Origin: Chloroflexota bacterium
Lineage (GTDB): Bacteria > Chloroflexota > Anaerolineae > Aggregatilineales > Phototrophicaceae
Reading direction: 5' to 3'
NCBI GenBank assembly: GCA_010092805.1
Contig: JAADYY010000659.1
Span: 1 to 5,297, forward strand
Length of the DNA stretch: 5,297 nucleotides
Below, piece after piece: positions 1-5,297 of this stretch (the first letter of the stretch is position 1; the number at the start of each line of letters is the position of its first letter). The position numbers and the translations under genes were made by a program. The notes under the pieces are model-generated. The model was not told the origin of the DNA. It worked only from the letters and a program-made list of their open reading frames with translations, and ran no database searches.

Positions 1-1824
1 CATAACCAAGCGACGCGCGATGCCCTCATGAAGTCGCTGCAAGAACTGGGGTATGATGTCCAACTGGCTTATGATGGGCATCAAATGTGGGAAAGAATCC
101 AGGCGGAACATTTTGCGCTGGTGGTGATGAGTGCGACGCTCCCCCCGGCGGGCTGCCACGAACTGCTGGAACAAATCCGCGCGGATGTACACTTCCAAGC
201 GCTGCCGATCATCACGGTTGCGGCCAGCGATGCCCCGGCGCAGGAAGCCGTCGAGGCGATCAAGAGCGGTGCAGATGACTACATCTTCGCTCAGATGGCA
301 TTAGACCCGATGCTTTTGGGGCTGCGCATCGATGTGGTGATGGAACGGCGGCGCGGGCAGGATGTCCAGCAGGCCAACCTGGAGAAGGCGGAAAAGCTGG
401 CGCGCAAGATCGAAGAGATTGTGCTGCCGATGGGCATCGCGCTGTCGTCGGAGTCAAACTTCGACCGCCTGCTTGAGCGGATTCTCATGGGTGCCAAGCA
501 GGTGACCAACGCCGACGCTGGAACGCTGTACATGCGCACGCCAGAAAACACCCTGCGCTTCGAGATTGCCATGTCGGACTCGCTGAATATGTTTGTGGGG
601 GGCACGACGGGCAAACCGGTGCCGTTCTCGCCGCTGCCGCTGTATGACAGCGCGACCGGCGAACCCACACATCACAACGTGGCGACGCATGTGGCGCACA
701 CGGGCAGGTCGGTGAACATCCCGGACATCTACACGGCTGAGGGCTTCGATTTCACCGGCACCAAGATCTTCGACAAGCAGAACAACTACCGTTCTAAATC
801 CAGCCTCACCGTCACGCTCAAGGACAACAACGACTACGTGATCGGGGTGCTGCAACTGCTCAATGCGCTGGATGAGTACGGAGCGATTGTCTCGTTTGAC
901 GACTATGATCGGCTGGTGGTGGAGTCGTTGGCTTCACAGGCGGCGATTGCGCTGAACAACAGCTTGCTGCTGCAACGTCAGCAGCGGATGGTCAAGATCG
1001 AGAACGACATTCAGATCGCGCGGCGCATCCAGAGCGACTTCCTGCCGCGGACGATGCCGGAAGTGCCCGGCTGGGAAATTGACGCGCGGTTCCAGCCGGC
1101 CCGCGAGGTCGCTGGTGACTTTTATGATACGTTCATGATGATGAACAATCGTAAGGTGGGGTTCATCATCGCGGATGTGTGCGATAAAGGCGTCGGTGCC
1201 GCGTTGTTCATGTCGTTGACGCGCAGTTTGATGCGCGCGTTTGCATTGCAAAGCCACAACATCAACTGGGCCGACACGCTGTTCATGGAAGAGTCGATGT
1301 CGCCGCGCAGCCAATCCGGGCGTTTGGCGATTGCGGCGAACGCGCTGCGCACGGCGATGGTGAACACCAACAACTACATCACCGAACATCATCTCGACCT
1401 GAATATGTTTGCCACGCTTTTCTTCGGGATGATCGACCCCGGCACCGGCTCGTTGTTTTACATCAATGGCGGGCACTGCGCGCCGATGCTCATCACCCCC
1501 GATGGCGTGATCAAGGAGCGGCTGAATCCGAGCGGCCCAGCGGTCGGGATGTTCCCGGACATGGAATTCAACATCATGGAGACGCAGATGGAGCCGGGTG
1601 ACATTCTGTTCTCGTTCACCGACGGCGTGACCGACGTGCGCAATCCGGTGGGCAAGATGTTCCATGAAGAAGGCGTGATCCCGTTGGTGCAGCAGCCCAC
1701 ACGCTCCGCAAAGGAACTCACGGACCGGGTTGAGGATGCAGTGTTCGATTTCATGGACAACGCCGTTCAGTTTGACGATGTGACCATGCTGACGCTGCGT
1801 CGCTGCCCAGAAAACGAGCGGTAA
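1..1824 (+). CDS. Receiver-like/GAF/SpoIIE-type PP2C serine phosphatase, 5' partial
   Basis: The frame is open from base 1; the first Met (base 28, residue 1 here) lies inside helix 1 of a receiver fold, so the true start and the first acidic strand are upstream. Domains: receiver-like about 1-105; charged, probably coiled linker 106-140; GAF about 144-315; SpoIIE/RsbU-type PP2C phosphatase about 322-595. Phosphatase motifs are intact: AGDFYD (362-367), ADVCDKG (382-388), NGGH (480-483), FTDGVTD (530-536) and DDVT (583-586), supplying the metal-binding aspartates. The family dephosphorylates phosphoserine or phosphothreonine on partner proteins, classically anti-anti-sigma factors; the substrate here is unknown. 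The GAF domain probably senses a small ligand or mediates dimerisation. The receiver appears unphosphorylatable: Ser35 replaces the acceptor Asp, Ala65 the switch Thr/Ser and Ala88 the conserved Lys. About 50 residues (409-458) sit between two conserved phosphatase strands, longer than in minimal RsbU-like domains. No signal peptide or membrane segment is seen in the visible part, so it is probably cytoplasmic. The domain assignment is firm; the biological role is inference. Confidence 0.93.
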   Translation, partial: HNQATRDALMKSLQELGYDVQLAYDGHQMWERIQAEHFALVVMSATLPPAGCHELLEQIRADVHFQALPIITVAASDAPAQEAVEAIKSGADDYIFAQMALDPMLLGLRIDVVMERRRGQDVQQANLEKAEKLARKIEEIVLPMGIALSSESNFDRLLERILMGAKQVTNADAGTLYMRTPENTLRFEIAMSDSLNMFVGGTTGKPVPFSPLPLYDSATGEPTHHNVATHVAHTGRSVNIPDIYTAEGFDFTGTKIFDKQNNYRSKSSLTVTLKDNNDYVIGVLQLLNALDEYGAIVSFDDYDRLVVESLASQAAIALNNSLLLQRQQRMVKIENDIQIARRIQSDFLPRTMPEVPGWEIDARFQPAREVAGDFYDTFMMMNNRKVGFIIADVCDKGVGAALFMSLTRSLMRAFALQSHNINWADTLFMEESMSPRSQSGRLAIAANALRTAMVNTNNYITEHHLDLNMFATLFFGMIDPGTGSLFYINGGHCAPMLITPDGVIKERLNPSGPAVGMFPDMEFNIMETQMEPGDILFSFTDGVTDVRNPVGKMFHEEGVIPLVQQPTRSAKELTDRVEDAVFDFMDNAVQFDDVTMLTLRRCPENER

Positions 1825-1854
1825 TTGCGCCAGGCCCAATGCCCACAGACTAAA

Positions 1855-3687
1855 TTAATGCTCCCCGACAGGCAAGCCCTCCAATTGCATGATCTGGAGG
1901 GCGTTGGTGGTCGTTGAGGGGCCGGTGCGCAGTCGATAATCGAAGGTCATGCGGCCATCAACGACATGATCTTCGAAGTGATAATTGCGAATCATCGGCT
2001 GATCATCAGCGAGCTTGACCAATTCCAGATCATGCGTTGAGATGATGCCGACGCCGTGTTTGCCCACCAACGCGCGGATGTAGGCCTGACTCCCGGTCAG
2101 GCGTTCACGATTGTTTGTCCCCCGGAAAATTTCATCAATGAGGAAGAACAACGGAATCGGATGGGCGGCTTCCAGAGCGGCCAGCAGCGCCTTGAGACGG
2201 CGCACCTCCGCGTAAAAATACGAGAAGCCATCCGCGAGTGAGTCGCTGACCTTGATCGAGGTGTAGACGCGCAGCAGCGACACCTGTAGCCGGGTCGCGT
2301 TCACCGGGGCACCCGTGTAGGCCAGGATCAGGTTGACGCCAACCGTGCGCAGAAATGAACTCTTACCCGCCATATTCGAGCCGGTGATCAGCGCGACTGC
2401 CCCCACCTGAGCGATGTCGAAGTCGTTGCAGACTTTTTGCTCGGCGGGGATAAGCGGGTGCCCCAATCCTTCGCTATGCCAGACAAACGGGGCATCCGGC
2501 GGCTCGATTTGCGGGAATGTGTAGTGCGGATGCAGATCGGCGAAGTTCGCCAGTGCGCACAGGGCCTCCAGTTCAAACCAACGTTCCAGCCAATTGGGGA
2601 GCTGCTGTGAGAGCGTCTGCCGGTAGCGGCCCAGCAGGTACGTAAAGGATAGATCCCAGGGGATAGCGGCGTTCAGAAACCCCCACAAAAACGGATTCGC
2701 CTGCAAACTGGCCGCCGAGACGATCCGCGCGACGCGGCGCAGTTGGTTCGAAGGGCGGTCTGCACCCAGGAACGGCGCACACAGCGCCCGCAAGCGTGTG
2801 TTCTGCCCATAATGATACGTCTCCAGGTGGCTAAAGACGGTCTGGATCTGACGCAGTGTCTCCTGCAGGGCGGTGGCATCTGCGAAGAGCGTGCCGAAAT
2901 CGCGGGCGCGTGTGCCCGAGACCGCCAGATAAATGAGGAAGGTCGCAAGCCAATACGCTGGCAAGATCCCGGCGGCGTTGAGGATAAACAGGGTGATATT
3001 CACCGCTGACAGCCCGGCCAACACGATCAAGATGGGGCGCAGCCCGGTGAGATTGCTCGGCTTATCTAGCCAGGCGCGCACACTTTCAGCGCGCCAACGC
3101 CGATTGGCGCGCCGGGCCGCGAGCCGCGCGCTCAGGCTGAGCTTGTCGCGGAAGGTGACCAGCGGCGTGAGTTCGCGCACCAGCGCTTGACGCTCCATGA
3201 TCGCGCTGTGATCTTCCAGCGGGTGCAGCAGCCAATCACGGAGCCGGGTGCTGCCTTCATAGGCCACGGCAGTATCAAGCAGGTGGTGCAAGGAGAATTC
3301 ATCGGTTAAGTCGAGATCGATCTCGAAGGGATGATCGGTTTCTGCTGGCATCGATAAGGCCATCGGCAAATGCGCCCAATCGAGGGTCATCCGCGCGAAG
3401 TGGGCCACTTTGAGATCATGCCAGATTGTGAAGCGTGTGATCCAGCGTTCGAGGTGGCGATGATAGTACACGACCCCACTGAAAACAGCGATGCTGCCGA
3501 CGAGGGTCAGCCAGCCGGCGTTGAGGTTCACCGCGAAGGCGACGAACGTCACGAAGACCCCGGCGACAAAAACCAACAGCCGCGCATACGACAGTAGATG
3601 GCTTCGGTAGCGCAACCGACTGATTCGACGATCCAGCCGGGCGATGTGGCGTTCTAAAGCGCGCAGTTTGGCGTCTCTGCGTGTCAC
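1855..3687 (-). CDS. MutS-family ATPase with predicted membrane segments
   Basis: This 610-residue protein has a C-terminal MutS ABC-type ATPase: Walker A GSNMAGKSS (436-444, Lys442), the S-x-F-x-x-E element (489-494), Walker B ending LIDE (Asp518, Glu519) followed by GTNNRER, and the H-loop STHD (His552). Residues about 128-180 resemble the start of the MutS core/lever region (FSLHHLLDT, then RLRDWLLHP). The mismatch-reading domain I, connector domain II and a C-terminal Smr nuclease domain are absent. A basic helix (1-30) precedes a hydrophobic pair (about 34-53 and 57-75); a second pair lies at about 215-236 and 240-257, suggesting membrane attachment with a cytoplasmic ATPase. It matches a known but poorly characterised group of MutS-related proteins, not MutS1 or MutS2; a direct mismatch-repair role should not be assumed. 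The start is GTG: an in-frame TAA, the stop of the upstream oxidoreductase gene, lies 11 codons earlier and no other start codon intervenes. The 30-bp gap supports cotranscription with that gene. Confidence 0.9.
   Translation of the reverse strand: MTRRDAKLRALERHIARLDRRISRLRYRSHLLSYARLLVFVAGVFVTFVAFAVNLNAGWLTLVGSIAVFSGVVYYHRHLERWITRFTIWHDLKVAHFARMTLDWAHLPMALSMPAETDHPFEIDLDLTDEFSLHHLLDTAVAYEGSTRLRDWLLHPLEDHSAIMERQALVRELTPLVTFRDKLSLSARLAARRANRRWRAESVRAWLDKPSNLTGLRPILIVLAGLSAVNITLFILNAAGILPAYWLATFLIYLAVSGTRARDFGTLFADATALQETLRQIQTVFSHLETYHYGQNTRLRALCAPFLGADRPSNQLRRVARIVSAASLQANPFLWGFLNAAIPWDLSFTYLLGRYRQTLSQQLPNWLERWFELEALCALANFADLHPHYTFPQIEPPDAPFVWHSEGLGHPLIPAEQKVCNDFDIAQVGAVALITGSNMAGKSSFLRTVGVNLILAYTGAPVNATRLQVSLLRVYTSIKVSDSLADGFSYFYAEVRRLKALLAALEAAHPIPLFFLIDEIFRGTNNRERLTGSQAYIRALVGKHGVGIISTHDLELVKLADDQPMIRNYHFEDHVVDGRMTFDYRLRTGPSTTTNALQIMQLEGLPVGEH
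3089..3112. repeat. Perfect 9-bp inverted repeat with 6-nt loop inside the MutS-like gene
   Basis: GCGCGCCAA at 3089-3097 is exactly complementary to TTGGCGCGC at 3104-3112, separated by six bases. In the minus-strand mRNA this would form a strong GC-rich hairpin, within the codons for about residues 192-200 (basic stretch RRANRRWRA). No T-run follows, so it is not an intrinsic terminator. It may simply result from GC-rich arginine and alanine codons. Confidence 0.6.
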
Positions 3688-3696
3688 GGTGCACTG

Positions 3697-3704
3697 CTCT
3701 TTCT
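3697..3704 (-). promoter_or_regulatory. Weak ribosome binding site for the MutS-like gene
   Basis: On the minus strand AGAAAGAG lies 9 nt before the GTG start at 3687. It is a purine-rich, partial Shine-Dalgarno match only, but spacing is suitable, and the in-frame stop just upstream leaves no earlier start for this gene. Translational coupling from the preceding gene could also help. Confidence 0.35.
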
Positions 3705-3717
3705 GTAGTGTACGGGG

Positions 3718-4824
3718 TTAGATCTGGCTGGCGAGATCGGCGAGCGCGATTTCACGACCCTCAACCGCCGAGCGATAGCACGCGTCGATGATCTGGGTGC
3801 GGCGCAGCCCTTCGCGCCCCACATGCGCTGACCATTCACCGCTGTGGATAATCGCCAGAAATTCGCGGACAACACCAATGTGGCCCTCGCCTTTGGTCAC
3901 ACGCGGCGCAATGACGCTGGGTGCCCCAGCGGTGTCGGTGAAGATGCGCAGGGTGTCCTCGTAGCTGTAGTTCACCACTTTGATTTCCGCGCCGCCCTCA
4001 CTGCCATAGAGCGTCACGCCGAAATCATCCCACGAACGCCCATAAATGGCCCAACTCGCTTCCAACAACAGCGTTGAGCCATCTTGGAAGCGGATAAACG
4101 CTGTCGCTAAATCCTCAACGTCGAAGTGTGATCCCTGTGCAAGACGGCGCGATCCTTCCCACGCGCCCACGCCGCGGCTGGCGACTTCATCATAGGTGGC
4201 GGCGCTGACGGTGGTGACTTCTGGTTCGTCCATCAGGTGGAGCGCCATATCCAGCATGTGTACCCCCAGATCGATCAGCGGGCCGCCGCCAGATTTGGCT
4301 TTGTCGGTGAACCACCCGCCTAACCCAGGGATCCCGCTGCGGCGCATCCAGGTCCCCTTTGCGTGATAGATGCGTCCCAGTGCGCCTGTTTCGGCATAAC
4401 GCTTGAGCACCTGCACATCACCGCGCTGCCGGTGATTGAACACAACGCGCAGCACCCGCCCCGCGCTGATCGCGGCCTGCACCATCGCCTCAGCCTCGGC
4501 CAGCGACCCTGCCATGGGCTTCTCCGTAAGCACATGTTTGCCGTTTTGCAGCGCCGCTAGCGCAACCGGCGCATGCAGAAAATTTGGTGTGGCAACGCTC
4601 ACAATGTCAATGTCATCCCGCGTGACCAGATCGTTATAGTCCGCGTAAGCATAGGGAATTTGGTATTTGGTGGTGACTGCGCTGGTGCGGGTTTCATCCG
4701 GGTCTGCGATGGCGACGACCTCGACATTGGGCTGCGCCTGGAAGGCTTCGATAGCGCGTTGACCGGCCCAACTCACGCCGACGACGCCAACACGCAGCGG
4801 GTGATGGTTCTGGGATGTTTGCAT
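3718..4824 (-). CDS. Gfo/Idh/MocA-family NAD(P)-dependent oxidoreductase
   Basis: The product is 368 residues, a usual length for this family of sugar, inositol and related polyol dehydrogenases or reductases. The N-terminal Rossmann fold begins at RVGVVG (11-16), with Ser18 where a glycine is common and Gly21 retained; Asp41 at the end of the second strand fits NAD(H) binding, an inference. The family motif EKP is at 101-103 (Lys102 is the usual catalytic/cofactor lysine), and the C-terminal alpha/beta domain carries DLGVHMLD at 185-192, with Asp185 and His189 at the usual active-site positions. No signal peptide is seen, so it is probably cytoplasmic. The substrate cannot be told from sequence. 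The ATG at 4824 is chosen over longer in-frame starts (such as 4878) because homology begins just after it, the extra N-terminal residues look non-coding, and a promoter -10 box at 4865-4870 would place the transcript start downstream of 4878. A weak GAAAG lies 6 nt before the ATG. The stop is 30 bp before the MutS-like gene, suggesting a two-gene transcript. Confidence 0.92.
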   Translation of the reverse strand: MQTSQNHHPLRVGVVGVSWAGQRAIEAFQAQPNVEVVAIADPDETRTSAVTTKYQIPYAYADYNDLVTRDDIDIVSVATPNFLHAPVALAALQNGKHVLTEKPMAGSLAEAEAMVQAAISAGRVLRVVFNHRQRGDVQVLKRYAETGALGRIYHAKGTWMRRSGIPGLGGWFTDKAKSGGGPLIDLGVHMLDMALHLMDEPEVTTVSAATYDEVASRGVGAWEGSRRLAQGSHFDVEDLATAFIRFQDGSTLLLEASWAIYGRSWDDFGVTLYGSEGGAEIKVVNYSYEDTLRIFTDTAGAPSVIAPRVTKGEGHIGVVREFLAIIHSGEWSAHVGREGLRRTQIIDACYRSAVEGREIALADLASQI

Positions 4825-4864
4825 CTTTGACTTTCGTTTGTTGTTAAGATCAATACCGAGTCTG

Positions 4865-4894
4865 ATTGTAGCAGACATCGGTTTGTGGTGTCTA
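4865..4894 (-). promoter_or_regulatory. Predicted sigma-70-type promoter for the oxidoreductase gene
   Basis: Reading the minus strand, a -35-like TAGACA (4894-4889, 5 of 6 consensus) is followed by an 18-nt spacer and the -10 box TACAAT (4870-4865, 5 of 6), preceded by TGC as in an extended -10 element. Transcription would begin near 4857-4859, giving an A-rich leader of roughly 33-35 nt before the ATG at 4824. It sits in the 107-bp gap after the AlkB-like gene, so the oxidoreductase and MutS-like genes can be expressed independently of that gene. This is a prediction from consensus; the organism's own promoter rules are unknown. Confidence 0.55.
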
Positions 4895-4931
4895 TGTCCT
4901 GGGCTTGACGTTCGGAGCGCCGCAGGCCGTT

Positions 4932-5297
4932 TTAACGGATGACGGTGCGGAAGGTCAGTGAGACGCGGCGGCCACGCGCAAGCTTGTGACCAGCGTGGGT
5001 ATCCGTTTTGCGCGCGGGGATGCCGTGTTTCCAGGCATGACGTGCTGGCCCCATCATCACGACCAGGCTGCCCGGCTCCAGCAGCACAGGGACTTGCTGC
5101 CCAGACGCACTGTGGGTGAACATCATCACGCAGGCGCTGCCCAGGCTCAGCGAGATAATCGCCGGGCCGAAACACGGCTCACAGTCGATGTGGGCGGTGA
5201 TTCCCTGACCGGGCAGATACTCATTGACGATAACTTGATCGGGGAGTTCAGGCGACAGCCCCTCATAGTGCATTTGTGTGGCCAGCGCTTCCGCCCA
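4932..5297 (-). CDS. AlkB-like 2-oxoglutarate/Fe(II)-dependent dioxygenase, 5' partial
   Basis: The frame is open to the right edge, and the eight codons before the Met at 5273 (WAEALATQ) continue an AlkB-like sequence, so that Met is internal and the real start lies outside. About 121 residues of a protein usually near 200 are present, covering most of the double-stranded beta-helix core. Numbering from the Met at 5273: NEY (17-19) is the 2-oxoglutarate-side motif, HID (28-30) supplies iron ligands His28 and Asp30, WKHGI supplies the distal His83, and RRVSLTFR (102-109) gives the paired arginines 103 and 109 that bind 2-oxoglutarate. The stretch SLSLGSACVM (41-50) is typical of the family. 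AlkB-type enzymes oxidatively remove methyl or related adducts from nucleic-acid bases; some homologues act on RNA or protein. The substrate-recognition lid is largely in the missing part, so specificity cannot be stated. All catalytic residues in view are intact. The stop is followed by a 107-bp gap containing a promoter for the next gene. Confidence 0.9.
   Translation of the reverse strand, partial: WAEALATQMHYEGLSPELPDQVIVNEYLPGQGITAHIDCEPCFGPAIISLSLGSACVMMFTHSASGQQVPVLLEPGSLVVMMGPARHAWKHGIPARKTDTHAGHKLARGRRVSLTFRTVIR

Noticed and set aside
28..30. ATG at 28 as the true start of the phosphatase
   Set aside because: The nine in-frame codons before it (HNQATRDAL) fit the beginning of receiver helix 1, and the first strand with its acidic residues would be missing; the start is outside the window.
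1131..1146. 6-bp inverted repeat GTTCAT/ATGAAC in the phosphatase gene
   Set aside because: It is short and explained by consecutive ATG (Met) codons next to Phe and Asn codons; likely chance.
934..1839. Long minus-strand open frame of 301 codons opposite the phosphatase
   Set aside because: It is antisense to a firmly identified gene, its translation is His/Arg/Val-rich without any recognisable domain, and long antisense frames are common opposite GC-rich genes.
1825..1854. Possible bidirectional terminator between the convergent genes
   Set aside because: Only a 3-bp GGC/GCC pairing is visible and there is no T-run, so no intrinsic terminator can be supported.
4915..4934. GC-rich stretch followed by TTTT as a terminator after the AlkB-like gene
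   Set aside because: The stem is only about 3 bp and the T-run is on the plus strand, the wrong orientation for the minus-strand AlkB-like transcript.
4905..4935. Plus-strand TTGACG as a -35 box for an antisense transcript into the AlkB-like gene
   Set aside because: No acceptable -10 box follows at 16-19 nt; the best candidate, TTTTAA, matches only three of six positions.
4825..5175. Upstream in-frame extension of the oxidoreductase to 5175
   Set aside because: The extra 117 residues are Cys/Pro/Arg-rich without family similarity, overlap the AlkB-like gene in another frame, and cross the predicted promoter.

Overview
This window holds four protein-coding genes packed at high density, two of them cut by the window edges. 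Base composition is moderately GC-rich, codon use is GC-rich at third positions, and no RNA genes, insertion sequences, CRISPR arrays or phage-like genes are visible. The style (a receiver-GAF-SpoIIE phosphatase fusion, a MutS-like ATPase with membrane segments, a Gfo/Idh oxidoreductase) suggests a free-living environmental bacterium. Chloroflexota is a plausible guess, but nothing in the window proves it.

Layout: (1) 1-1824, plus strand: a signalling phosphatase. It has an N-terminal response-regulator-like receiver domain whose phosphorylation residues are lost, then a coiled linker, a GAF domain and a complete SpoIIE/RsbU-type PP2C phosphatase domain. Its start is upstream of the window. 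(2) 1825-1854: a 30-bp gap between two convergent stop codons with no recognisable terminator. (3) 1855-3687, minus strand: a MutS-family ATPase lacking the mismatch-recognition domain and carrying two hydrophobic segment pairs, so probably membrane-attached. (4) 3718-4824, minus strand: a Gfo/Idh/MocA-family NAD(P)-dependent oxidoreductase, 30 bp upstream of the MutS-like gene and probably cotranscribed with it. (5) 4825-4931: a 107-bp intergenic region with a good sigma-70-type promoter reading into the oxidoreductase. (6) 4932-5297, minus strand: the C-terminal part of an AlkB-like 2-oxoglutarate/Fe(II) dioxygenase whose start is beyond the right edge.

How they may work together: the three minus-strand genes run in the same direction, but the promoter after the AlkB-like gene means the oxidoreductase and MutS-like genes can be expressed separately from it. 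An alkylation-repair-type dioxygenase and a MutS-like ATPase close together hints at nucleic-acid repair, but the oxidoreductase between them has no obvious link to repair, so co-location may be incidental. The phosphatase is convergent and probably an independent signalling unit, likely acting on an anti-anti-sigma-type protein not present here.

No convincing novel multi-gene system is visible. The features most worth a second look are the degenerate receiver domain fused to an intact phosphatase, and the membrane-associated MutS-like protein.
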